From NCBI RefSeq assembly GCF_013369485.1, contig NZ_JABWEB010000021.1, positions 20,042 through 84,041 on the forward strand: a stretch of DNA of 64,000 nt, in the 5' to 3' direction. Numbering within the stretch: the first letter of the stretch is position 1; the number at the start of each line of letters is the position of its first letter. The DNA is from Massilia sp. BJB1822 (GTDB taxonomy: Bacteria; Pseudomonadota; Gammaproteobacteria; Burkholderiales; Burkholderiaceae_D). Below are positions 42,231 to 51,219 of the stretch, piece after piece. The notes beneath the pieces were generated by a model. That model was not told the origin of the DNA, ran no database searches, and saw nothing but the letters and a program-made list of their open reading frames with translations. Made by a program: the position numbers and the translations under genes.

Positions 42231-44927
42231 TCAGGTGATGGTGAAGGCGACCGGACCGCCTAGGACGCTGTAGCCGTCGTTATAGAGCAGCCATGCGGTG
42301 TAGCTGCCGGGCATCAGCGTGCTGGTGTCGAAGCGCGCGCCGCCGCTGGTCTGCGTGACGTACTGCCACAGGAGGGAGCCGGTGGCGCCAGGCGCGCTGC
42401 CAGCGCGGTACAGGCCGATCCAGTTTTTGACGCTGGCGCGCGATGCTGGAATGGCGAAGTCGAATACGACCTGCGTGCCGCGCGCCACCGATGGCGTGGT
42501 GGTGACGAAGTGGGTTACTCCGAAATTGACCGCATCGCCCAGCGCCGTGTAGCCGCCGCGCTGGAAGTACCAGGCCGTGTATTCGCCCACCGCCAGTGCG
42601 GCGGTATTGAAATTCAGGCTGCCGCTGGCGCCCGGCGCATAGGCCGAGAGCAGGGCGGGTTTGGCGGCGCTCGGCGTGACGCCGGCCGCGTAAATGCCGA
42701 TCCAGTTCTGCGCATCGGCCTTGCCGCCGGGGGCCGCGTAGCTCATGGTCAGCGTGGCGCCGCGCTGCACGATCTGTGCGCTGGCGCTCAATGCAATGCG
42801 GCGGCTGTTGGTGCCGATAACGGGATCGGTGCGCGAAGCCATGCCGGTTTCGACGTGGCCTGCCACGCGGCGCAGGAACTGGGCGTCGGCATCGCTGGTG
42901 ATGCTGTAGTCGTACCAGCCAAAGCTGCTGGAGAGGACGCAGCTGAGGCGCAGTTGCTGGCCTGCCGCCACCGCGTAGCTGGCGGCAGCCGCGCCGTAAG
43001 CATTGTCGCTCAGGGTAAAGGTGCAGCCCTTGCCGCCTTCCAGATTGGAGAGCACGATTTCGATATTGCCCTTGGTGCTGTCATAGTTGACCAGCACTTC
43101 CGGCTTGGCGCTGCCGGCGGCGAGGAAGCCGCCCGCCATCTCGCGCAGATAACCGTTCGGCCCCGTCACCGCCAGGTGGTAGGCGTTGCCGCTCCAGTTC
43201 CACACCTCTTTCTCGATCTTCTTGCCCGCTTCCACCGTGTAGTGCCAGGGGCCGTCCGTGCGCAGCCGCGAATACACGGCGAAGGCGGCGCCGGCCTGGC
43301 CCTGGTTGATGAAGGACAGTTCCACCTGGCGGCTGCCGATGACCCGCGCCGGCGAGTGCAGCGCATAGGGCAGGGCGCAGGCATACTTGGTGCGCGTGAC
43401 GGTGCGGCAGGGTTCCTGTAGTGGCAGGCTTTGCACGGCGGGCGGCATGGGATAAGGCTTGCCCGACACCAGCTGATACTCGGTGTTTTTCGGCACGCTG
43501 GCCGGCCAGCTGCTGTTCGGCGTGCGGAAGTCGAAGGCCGAGGTCATATCGCCGCAGACGGCGCGGCGCCATGGCGAGATATGTTCGGCGGTGACGGCGG
43601 CGCGATTCTTTTTCAGGCCCACGCTCAGCCACTCTTCCAGGAAGCGCAGCTTGGAGGTATGGTCGAACAGTTGCGAACATACGCGGCCGCCCTTGCTCCA
43701 TGGCGAAATCACCAGCATCGGCACGCGCGGGCCAAGGCCGACCGGCACGCCGTTATAGTTTTCATACGCGCCGATATCGGCCAGGGTGGTGCGGCCCATA
43801 TTCGTATTCAGCGGCGCGACGGGTGGCGGCATATGGTCGAAGAAGCCGTCGTTCTCGTCGTAGGTAAGCAGGAACACGGTCTTGGACCAGACTTCGGGAT
43901 TGGCCACCAGGGCCGCCAGCAGGCGTGCCGTCAGGTTCTCGCCCGCGTTCGGCGAATTCGGCGAGTGCTCGGTGAAGTCGTTCGGCGCGCAGATCCAGGA
44001 TACCTGCGGCAGGCGGTTATTGCGCACATCCTCAGCGAATTCGTTGACCAGCCACTGGCCCTTGGTGCCGCGCGAATTGGCTTCGTTGGACCCAGCGGCC
44101 AGGGCGCGGCCTTTGCGGTAGAGCGGGCTGTCCGGCGACAGGCGGCTGCCGTCTGGGTTGACGCGGAAGTTCTTGAAGTAGGCCAGGTAGTTGTCGCCGT
44201 AGTTGTCCCACTCCTGGTAGACCTTCCAGCTCACGCTGTTCGCTTCCAGCACCTCGGCATAGGTGCGCCAGTTCGGCGCGCTGGACGTGACGGTGGACGA
44301 GATATTGTCGCGGGCCGGGTCATTGTTATAGTAGCCGGCGCTGCTGATGTTATACAGGCTGCCCATGGCGCCCAGCCAGTTGCGGTTGGTGCCGGTCAGC
44401 GAATACATGCGGTTCGGATCGGTGGCGCCGAAGATCGAGCAGTGATAGGCGTCGCAGATGGTGAAGGCGTCGGCCAGCGCGTAATAGAAGGGGATGTCGC
44501 CGCGGTCGAAATAACCCATGCACTGCGGGGTTTTCTTCGGCACCCAGGCGTCCCAGTTCTGCCAGGCCTGCTGCGAGCCTTTCCACGAGTGGTCGGTGCC
44601 GAGCGAGAGAGCGCTGGTGTTCTTGGCGTCGAAGTGGAAGGGCAGCACCGGGCTGCCGCCGGCGTCGGGCTGGAACCAGACCGGCTTCCCACTGGGCAGG
44701 GTGATGGCACGCGGATCGTCGTAGCCGCGCACGCCGGGCAGGCAGCCGAAGTAATGGTCGAAAGAGCGGTTCTCCTGCATGAAGATGACCACATGCTCGA
44801 CATCGGCCAGGGTGCCGGTGACGTTATTGGCCGGCACGGCGAGCGCTTCGCGGATCAGATCGGGGAACAGGGTGCTGGCGGCGCTGGCTGAGGCCAGACT
44901 GAGGAACTTGCGGCGGCTGGTGGACAT
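42231..44927 (-). CDS. Phosphocholine-type phospholipase C, Tat-exported, with two extra C-terminal repeats
   Basis: An 898-residue secreted phospholipase C of the PlcH/PlcN (phosphoesterase) family. The Tat signal is MSTSRRKFLSLASASAA. Catalytic blocks include VEHVVIFMQENRSFDHYFG, TYDENDGFFDHMPPP and the HSPNSPNAGE segment. Two C-terminal phospholipase domains follow. The last ~175 residues are two similar ~80-95-residue beta modules (724-818 and 819-898), each with NWIGIY or NWIGLY and a Y-T-A-W block. AGGAAG upstream supports the ATG at 44927. It hydrolyses phospholipids outside the inner membrane. Confidence 0.9.
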   Translation of the reverse strand: MSTSRRKFLSLASASAASTLFPDLIREALAVPANNVTGTLADVEHVVIFMQENRSFDHYFGCLPGVRGYDDPRAITLPSGKPVWFQPDAGGSPVLPFHFDAKNTSALSLGTDHSWKGSQQAWQNWDAWVPKKTPQCMGYFDRGDIPFYYALADAFTICDAYHCSIFGATDPNRMYSLTGTNRNWLGAMGSLYNISSAGYYNNDPARDNISSTVTSSAPNWRTYAEVLEANSVSWKVYQEWDNYGDNYLAYFKNFRVNPDGSRLSPDSPLYRKGRALAAGSNEANSRGTKGQWLVNEFAEDVRNNRLPQVSWICAPNDFTEHSPNSPNAGENLTARLLAALVANPEVWSKTVFLLTYDENDGFFDHMPPPVAPLNTNMGRTTLADIGAYENYNGVPVGLGPRVPMLVISPWSKGGRVCSQLFDHTSKLRFLEEWLSVGLKKNRAAVTAEHISPWRRAVCGDMTSAFDFRTPNSSWPASVPKNTEYQLVSGKPYPMPPAVQSLPLQEPCRTVTRTKYACALPYALHSPARVIGSRQVELSFINQGQAGAAFAVYSRLRTDGPWHYTVEAGKKIEKEVWNWSGNAYHLAVTGPNGYLREMAGGFLAAGSAKPEVLVNYDSTKGNIEIVLSNLEGGKGCTFTLSDNAYGAAAASYAVAAGQQLRLSCVLSSSFGWYDYSITSDADAQFLRRVAGHVETGMASRTDPVIGTNSRRIALSASAQIVQRGATLTMSYAAPGGKADAQNWIGIYAAGVTPSAAKPALLSAYAPGASGSLNFNTAALAVGEYTAWYFQRGGYTALGDAVNFGVTHFVTTTPSVARGTQVVFDFAIPASRASVKNWIGLYRAGSAPGATGSLLWQYVTQTSGGARFDTSTLMPGSYTAWLLYNDGYSVLGGPVAFTIT

Positions 44928-45127
44928 CACTCTTCCTAAGATTGCGGTGGGCGGGGGCATCCTTCCGTGCCGCGCATAGCGATTTGCTAGCCAGCCCGGA
45001 AAATTGTCGCAATCATATCGGCCGATTGTGACGGGGATATTTCATCGTCAATCGTGCGCCGAGGTGGAAAAGTTTTAGTTCAAGCTTTTTTTGGGGCTTC
45101 TTCAGGCGATGCCGTTGTTCCGAAAAA

Positions 45128-45688
45128 TCAGCAAACCAGCGGCAGGCCATCTACCATGCCGCTTCCCATATCGACGGTATACACCTGGCCGCGCGCATCG
45201 TTGTCGCGCCCCTCAGCGCGTAAATGGCGCTTGACCTTTTCTTTGGCGGCGCCATCGTCTTGCGCCAGCACCATGCACTCATACACGGTGAGTTGTTCGT
45301 TCTCAGTCTTTTGTACGGTAGCGTGATAGTGGCGTAGCATTACCTTATGCTTGACTGCCCATTCGCGCAGTACTTCGTTCATACGGGTCTGCCAGCCATC
45401 GCCCGTAGCCTTGAATGACTCCAGTAGAACAAAATCCAGACGCAGACTGACTGGCACTTTGGTGATGGCCTGCGCTGGCCTGCCGCGTCCACGACGGGCT
45501 GGTTTGAATCGCGCCAACTGCGGGCCGGTCAATGGCGGATTGTCCGGGTCGGCCAGCGCGGCAGCCGTGATAGCTGCATCCTCTTCTTCGGCAGGCATGA
45601 TGGCGGCAAGCGCCTTGAGCCTGCGCGCCTGGCGCGCATCGTCCGGCTTTTGAGACACTTCTTTCCCCTTATCGATTCGCTTCAACAT
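45128..45688 (-). CDS. brnA: BrnA-type antitoxin with a long C-terminal extension
   Basis: A 186-residue protein. Residues 47-114 match BrnA antitoxins: DNPPLTGPQLARFKPARRG, then the ribbon-helix-helix VPVSLRLDFVLLESFKATG and the closing GWQTRMNEVLREW. BrnA proteins normally end about here. This one has a ~70-residue extension (115-186) with alternating strands and a helix (YECMVLAQDDGAAKEKVKRH) that I cannot assign. It overlaps brnT by 20 bases and follows it in the usual toxin-first order. It should bind and neutralise BrnT and autorepress the operon. Confidence 0.8.
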   Translation of the reverse strand: MLKRIDKGKEVSQKPDDARQARRLKALAAIMPAEEEDAAITAAALADPDNPPLTGPQLARFKPARRGRGRPAQAITKVPVSLRLDFVLLESFKATGDGWQTRMNEVLREWAVKHKVMLRHYHATVQKTENEQLTVYECMVLAQDDGAAKEKVKRHLRAEGRDNDARGQVYTVDMGSGMVDGLPLVC

Positions 45689-45941
45689 AGTAGCTTACCT
45701 CCCTGGCATTTGCCTTTCTCAGACTGATGATCCTGGGGCTATCCTCCCGGTTTACATACACCACACAATAGAGCCGGGCGCCGATGAAGCCCAGGCCAAT
45801 GTATCTGTCCTCGTGATAGTCCGCCCGGTCGTCCAGTTGTTCCAGTGCCGTATCCCATTCGATCCGTTCCGCCTCCGCCAGCGAAACACCATGTTTCTGC
45901 TGGTTGATGCGGTCTTTTTTCGGATCAAAGGAAAGGTCCAT
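45669..45941 (-). CDS. brnT: BrnT-type ribonuclease toxin
   Basis: A 90-residue RelE-fold toxin that cleaves mRNA. It has the standard BrnT layout: FDPKKDRINQQKHGVSLAEA, then EDRYIGLGFIGARLYCVVYV and the C-terminal PRIISLRKANAREVSYY, carrying the Arg and Tyr expected at the active site. It looks full length and intact. The -10 element ends six bases before the ATG and there is no Shine-Dalgarno sequence, so the mRNA may be leaderless. Confidence 0.9.
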   Translation of the reverse strand: MDLSFDPKKDRINQQKHGVSLAEAERIEWDTALEQLDDRADYHEDRYIGLGFIGARLYCVVYVNREDSPRIISLRKANAREVSYYVEANR

Positions 45942-45947
45942 TTAATT

Positions 45948-45975
45948 ATTGTATATGCAAAAATTAGATTTTCAA
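45948..45975 (-). promoter_or_regulatory. Promoter of brnT-brnA
   Basis: On the minus strand TTGAAA (45970-45975) and TACAAT (45948-45953) are 16 bases apart. The predicted start point falls at or next to the brnT ATG (45941). The region is AT-rich and divergent from the alpha-2-macroglobulin gene. Confidence 0.5.
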
Positions 45976-46119
45976 TGATTTGTGTATCTACGGTAAATAT
46001 GCGATGACAGGTGCGCACTGGAGAATTTGAGATGGTTTCCCCTAAGCATTTCTTGTATGATTTGCAGCTATTGCTCACACCCTAATAGTGGTGAGCGCAC
46101 CAAGAAATGAGGAAGTCTT

Positions 46120-49100
46120 ATGGTTAGCATTAAACAAAAAGGCGTGGCCTGGCTGTTGCTGGTGGTGGCTTTGGCCGCCGCTGCGGCGGGCGGCACATGG
46201 TGGTATAAGAAGCAGCGCGCGCCGCGTGGCGTGGCAGCGGGCAGCGCGGTGCTGCCGAATCCGAACCTGCCATTCGCCGTGAACAGCTGCGTGGCGCGCC
46301 TGTATGAGGACAAGCCGGCGCTGGCCCTGACCTTCAGCGACGCCGTGAAGGGCGATCAGCAGCTGGAGCAGGTGATCGAGGTGTCGGATATGGGCGATTC
46401 GAAAGCGCCGCCCGTTCCGGCCACGCCGGCCGCCGATGGCGCCAAGCCGGCCAAGCCTGCGGGCACGCTGCTGAAAGGCGCCTGGGTCGTGTCGGACAAT
46501 CCCCATGTCCTGCTCTTCCCCTATGTGAAGCCTGGCCACCGCTATAACATCAAGGTGAATGCCGCGCTGGCGGCGGAGGGCGGCCGCAAGCTGGCCCAGG
46601 CCCACCAGTGCGAGGTGCTGAGCGACCAGATGTCACCTTCCTTCTTCTTCGCCAGCAAAGGCACGGTGCTGCCGGCTGGCCTGAATGGCGGTCTGCCCAT
46701 CGTCACCGTGAATATTCCCGAAGTGGACGTGGAATTCCTGCGCGTCTCGCCGCAGAAGATGCCGAAGTTTATGGAGATGGTGCTGGGCATCCGCTCGCAG
46801 AACAATACGAATCCTGAAGAGGGTGAATACGACGGTTACTACGACCGCACCTCCTTCAAAGGCCAGGTCGGCGGCTGGCAGCTGAACGCCCTGCAAGGCA
46901 TTGCCGACAGCGTGTACAGCAACCGCTTTACCACCAGCGACGAGAAGAACAGCCGCAAGGTGACGTTCCTGCCGGTGGAAAAAGTCGCCGAACTGAAAGA
47001 GCCCGGCGTGTATGTCGCCGTGATGCGCCGCCCCGGTTTCTTCGACGGCGAATATCAAGTTACCTATTTCTACACCAGCGATATCGGCCTGCACGTGCGC
47101 CGCCAGGTCAAGCAGACCGACGTGTTTACCACCTCGCTGAAGAGCGGCAAGTCGCAAAGCGGCGTGGAGCTGGAAGTGCTGGGCGAGGGCGGCAAGGTGC
47201 TCCTGCGCGGCAAGACCGATGGCGATGGCCATGGCGTGCTGCCTGGCCTGCCCGATACGGCCCGCCTGCTGCTGGCGCGGCGCGACAAGGAAATGTCGGT
47301 CGTAGCCTTGCGCGAACCGGGCCTGGACCTGGCTGAATTCGATATCGGCGGCCATCTGTCGCGCGACGTGAAGCTGTTTGCCTATTCGGGCCGCGATGTG
47401 TACCGCCCCGGCGAGAAATTCACCGTGTCGCTGTTGGCGCGCACGGCCGATGGCACGGCGCTGCCGCCGGCGCCCGTCAAGGTCGAGCTGAAAAAGCCGG
47501 ACGGCGATGTGGTCAGCGCCTCGCTGTGGCAGCCGAGCGCGAAAACACCAGGCTATATGCAGCAGCGCATCGACCTGCCGGTCGATGCCGCCACCGGCAA
47601 ATGGAGCCTGGAATTCCGCGCCGATCCGACGGCCAAGCGGGCCGACGCCATCTATTCGTTCCAGGTCGAGGAATTCCTGCCCGAGCGCATGAAGCTGACC
47701 TTGAACAGCGATGCCGCGCCGATGGCGGCGGATGCCACCAGCTTCAAGGTGGCGGTGCAGGGCGATTATCTGTACGGCGCGCCCGCTTCGGGCAACCGCC
47801 TGCTGGGCAGCGTGGCGCAGGAACGCGCGCGCAATCCGCTGCCGAAGGAATGGCCGGGCTTCATCTTCGGCGACTTCGCCGACGACAAGGAGAAGAGCCG
47901 CGCCGAATTGCCGGAAACCGAACTGGATGAAAACGGCAAGACCAGCCTGCAGGTGCCGGTCAAGGCTGAGGCCAAGTCGGCCATGCGGGTGCGGGCTTCC
48001 CTTAGCCTGCTGGAGTCGGGCGGCCGTCCCGTGGTGCGCTCGGTGGAGCGCTTGTGGTGGCCGGCGCCGGCCATGATCGCCGTGCGTCCCGCTTTCGACA
48101 GCGATGTGGCGCGCGAAGGCAGCATGGCGGAGTTTGAACTGATCCGCGTGAATGCGGCGGGCAAATTCAACCCGATCAAGGAAGCGCCATTCCGCCTGGT
48201 GCGCGAAGACCGTCAATACTACTGGCGCTATGACGCTGACCGTGGCTGGCATTCGGGTTATACCGAGGCCGAGGAAGCTGTGCATGCCGGCGTGCTGGCG
48301 CTGAAGGAAAGGGCCAAGCTGGCCGTGCCGGTGCAGTGGGGTACTTATCGCCTGGAAGTGACCGATCCGTCCACCAAGCTGGTGACGCGCTACCGCTTCT
48401 ACGCTGGCTGGAACGCGCAGGACGCCGAGAGCATCGGCAACCGTCCCGACCGCGTGAAGCTGCAGCTCGAAGGCGCGCCCGCCAAAGCCGGCGGCGACGT
48501 CAAGCTGAAGATCGTGCCGCCGCATGACGGCGAGGCGCTGGTGATGGTGGAGGCGGACAAGGTCTTGTGGAGTACCCGTGTTTCGGTGAGCACCCAGGGC
48601 ACCAGTCTGACCATCCCTATCGATAAGAGCTGGAACCGCTCGGATATGTATATCTCGACGGTGGTCTTCCGTCCCGGCAGCCAGGGCGACCGCGTGACGC
48701 CGGCGCGTGCCGTGGGCATGACCTGGCTGCCGATGGCGCGCGAATCGCGCAAGCTGAAAGTGAGCCTGGCCGCGCCGACCCAGGTGGTGCCGGACAAGCG
48801 CATGGTGGCGAAAGTGAAGGTGGATGGCGCGGCCGGCAAAACGGCCATGGTCACGCTGTCGGCGGTGGACGTGGGCATTTTGAACATCACCAGCTTCAAG
48901 TCGCCCGACCCGTTCGACTTCTTCTTCGGCAAACACCGATTTGGCGCGGAGCTGAGCGATATCTACGGCAAGCTGATTGAGCGCATGGACGGCACTCCGG
49001 GCAAGATCAAATGGGGCGGCGATGCGGGCAAGCGCGATACGCGCAGCATGCCGAAGAAGGTCAAGCTGGTGGACCTCTTCTCCGGTCCCGTGCAGCTGAA

Positions 49101-51210
49101 CGCCAAGGGCGAGGCCGAGATTCCGCTGGATATCCCGGACTTTAACGGCACGCTGCGCCTGATGGCGGTGGCGTCGACCGCCGATTCCTACGGTAGCGCC
49201 GACCGCGAGGTGGTGGTGTCCGCGCCTATCGTGGCCGAGATTTCGCTGCCGCGCTTCATCGGTCCCGGCGACAAATCGACGGTGGCGCTGGACGTCAGCA
49301 ATATGATGACGGGCGAGCAGGATATCGACATCCGCCTGAGCAGCGACCGTCTGCTGCGCATCGGCGACGGCGAGCAGAAACTGCGCCTGGCGCCGCGCCA
49401 GCGCAAGGTGTTGCGCTTCAGCGTGGAGCCGAACGAGCCGTATGGCCTGGCGCGCCTGGTGCTGGACGTGAAGACGGGCGGCGCTAAGCCGGTTGAAATC
49501 CACCGCGAATTCGCCCTGCAGATCCAGCCGCCGGTAGCGCGCGAGCAGGATTCGGTGCGCGTGCGGCTGGAGCCCGGTGCCACGCATAAGATCGACCCGG
49601 CCGCGGTGGAACGCTTCTTCCGCGGTTCGGCGGCGCTCAACGTGACGGTGTCCAACCGTCCGCCGCTGAATGTGCGCAGCATCGTCAAGGGCTTGCTGGA
49701 TTATCCATACGGCTGCCTGGAGCAGACCACCAGCGCCGCCTATCCGCATATCTATATCGACGAAGAGAGCGCCAAGGCCGTGGGCCTGGAGCCGCGCACC
49801 CGCGAGCAGCGCGCCAAGTTCATCGAAGGTGCGATCGGCCGCATCGCCGGCATGCAAGGCTCGGCAGGGGGCTTCCGCCTGTGGGGCGGCGACAATGGTC
49901 AGTACGAAAACTGGCTGACGCCTTATGTCGCCAGCTTCCTGATGGATGCGCGCGAAGGCGGTTTCAATGTGCCGGAAGAGATGGGTAAACGCGCGCAGCA
50001 ATGGATGGTGGAGCGCCTGAATGGCGCCTCCAGCCAGTTCTCGCCATTCCCGGCCAGCGTCAAGCCGGATGCGCAGGGCCGCTTCGAGTGGCGCGACTAT
50101 GAGCTGGTGCGCAACAGCCACCAGCGTTTCGCTGAACTGGCCCATATCGGCTATATGCTGGCGCGCGAACAGAAAGCCTCGCTGGCGTCGCTGCGCCTGC
50201 TGCACGACCAGTACCGCGAGCGCGCCCGTTCGCCGCTGCCGCTGGTGCATCTGGGTATCGCCTTGTCCCTGATGGGCGATACCAAGCGCGCTGAAACCGC
50301 GATTGCGGAAGCGATGGTCAAGCCTTACGGCATCCGTCCCGATTCGGATTGGGAGTGGATGGGCGACTACGGCAGCGCGGTACGCGACAATGCCATGGCG
50401 TATGCACTGCTGCTGCGCCATAAGATCAGCCATCCGCAGCGCGAGACCCTGCTGAACAATCTGGGCGAGCGTCTGGCAAGGGGGCATATGTACTACTCGA
50501 CCCAGGAGCGTATCGCCCTGTTCCTGGCGGCGCGCGCCGCTGGCGGCAGCACCGGCGAGCCATGGCAGGCGGTGCTGCATACGCCGGACGGCAATACGGC
50601 CCTGTCTTCGCGCAATGGCGAAACGCGCAGCCTCGATCCGGCGCAAGCGGCTAAAGGCATCACGCTGGAGAACAAGGGCAACAACGCGGTGTGGGTGGAG
50701 GTGGAGGCCAGCGGCTTCCCGCTGAAACTGACTGCGAACAGCGACAAGATGTCGGTGGAGCGCCGCTGGTTCACCACCCAGGGCACGCCATGGAAGGGCG
50801 GCGCGCTGAAAGTGGGCGATATGCTGCTGGTGCGCGTCACGGCGCGTTCCAAGCAGACCATCGAGGATGCGCTGATCGTTGACCATATTCCGGCTGGCCT
50901 GGAAGTGGAAAACCTGAACCTGTCGCAAGGTCCGCAGGCGGGCGAGTTCAATATCGAGGGCGTGAACCTGGCCTCGGCCATGTCTGACTCGCGCATCAAG
51001 CATAAGGAATACCGCGACGACCGCTTCGTGGCGGCGGCGCGCCTGGACGGCAATCCGCTCAACCTGTTCTATATGCTGCGCGTGGTGACGCCGGGCCGCT
51101 TCAGCGTGCCGGGTACGTTTGCCGAGGACATGTACCGTCCAAGCATCCGCACCTATGGTCCGGCGGGCGAGCCAGTAACGGTGGTCGATCCGAAGGCGCC
51201 GGCAAAGTAA
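46120..51210 (+). CDS. Bacterial alpha-2-macroglobulin (YfhM-type)
   Basis: A 1696-residue periplasmic protease trap and envelope-defence protein. An N-terminal hydrophobic anchor (about 8-27) is followed by a series of macroglobulin beta-sandwich domains. The thioester motif YGCLEQTTS (Cys1199 to Gln1202) lies in the alpha/alpha-barrel complement-like domain, and a C-terminal receptor-like domain follows. The thioester residues are intact. No lipobox cysteine follows the anchor, unlike the lipoprotein E. coli form, so inner-membrane tethering by the helix is likely. AGGAAG supports the start. pbpC follows after 9 bases, the classic pairing. Confidence 0.93.
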   Translation: MVSIKQKGVAWLLLVVALAAAAAGGTWWYKKQRAPRGVAAGSAVLPNPNLPFAVNSCVARLYEDKPALALTFSDAVKGDQQLEQVIEVSDMGDSKAPPVPATPAADGAKPAKPAGTLLKGAWVVSDNPHVLLFPYVKPGHRYNIKVNAALAAEGGRKLAQAHQCEVLSDQMSPSFFFASKGTVLPAGLNGGLPIVTVNIPEVDVEFLRVSPQKMPKFMEMVLGIRSQNNTNPEEGEYDGYYDRTSFKGQVGGWQLNALQGIADSVYSNRFTTSDEKNSRKVTFLPVEKVAELKEPGVYVAVMRRPGFFDGEYQVTYFYTSDIGLHVRRQVKQTDVFTTSLKSGKSQSGVELEVLGEGGKVLLRGKTDGDGHGVLPGLPDTARLLLARRDKEMSVVALREPGLDLAEFDIGGHLSRDVKLFAYSGRDVYRPGEKFTVSLLARTADGTALPPAPVKVELKKPDGDVVSASLWQPSAKTPGYMQQRIDLPVDAATGKWSLEFRADPTAKRADAIYSFQVEEFLPERMKLTLNSDAAPMAADATSFKVAVQGDYLYGAPASGNRLLGSVAQERARNPLPKEWPGFIFGDFADDKEKSRAELPETELDENGKTSLQVPVKAEAKSAMRVRASLSLLESGGRPVVRSVERLWWPAPAMIAVRPAFDSDVAREGSMAEFELIRVNAAGKFNPIKEAPFRLVREDRQYYWRYDADRGWHSGYTEAEEAVHAGVLALKERAKLAVPVQWGTYRLEVTDPSTKLVTRYRFYAGWNAQDAESIGNRPDRVKLQLEGAPAKAGGDVKLKIVPPHDGEALVMVEADKVLWSTRVSVSTQGTSLTIPIDKSWNRSDMYISTVVFRPGSQGDRVTPARAVGMTWLPMARESRKLKVSLAAPTQVVPDKRMVAKVKVDGAAGKTAMVTLSAVDVGILNITSFKSPDPFDFFFGKHRFGAELSDIYGKLIERMDGTPGKIKWGGDAGKRDTRSMPKKVKLVDLFSGPVQLNAKGEAEIPLDIPDFNGTLRLMAVASTADSYGSADREVVVSAPIVAEISLPRFIGPGDKSTVALDVSNMMTGEQDIDIRLSSDRLLRIGDGEQKLRLAPRQRKVLRFSVEPNEPYGLARLVLDVKTGGAKPVEIHREFALQIQPPVAREQDSVRVRLEPGATHKIDPAAVERFFRGSAALNVTVSNRPPLNVRSIVKGLLDYPYGCLEQTTSAAYPHIYIDEESAKAVGLEPRTREQRAKFIEGAIGRIAGMQGSAGGFRLWGGDNGQYENWLTPYVASFLMDAREGGFNVPEEMGKRAQQWMVERLNGASSQFSPFPASVKPDAQGRFEWRDYELVRNSHQRFAELAHIGYMLAREQKASLASLRLLHDQYRERARSPLPLVHLGIALSLMGDTKRAETAIAEAMVKPYGIRPDSDWEWMGDYGSAVRDNAMAYALLLRHKISHPQRETLLNNLGERLARGHMYYSTQERIALFLAARAAGGSTGEPWQAVLHTPDGNTALSSRNGETRSLDPAQAAKGITLENKGNNAVWVEVEASGFPLKLTANSDKMSVERRWFTTQGTPWKGGALKVGDMLLVRVTARSKQTIEDALIVDHIPAGLEVENLNLSQGPQAGEFNIEGVNLASAMSDSRIKHKEYRDDRFVAAARLDGNPLNLFYMLRVVTPGRFSVPGTFAEDMYRPSIRTYGPAGEPVTVVDPKAPAK

Positions 51211-51219
51211 GGTAGTGTT

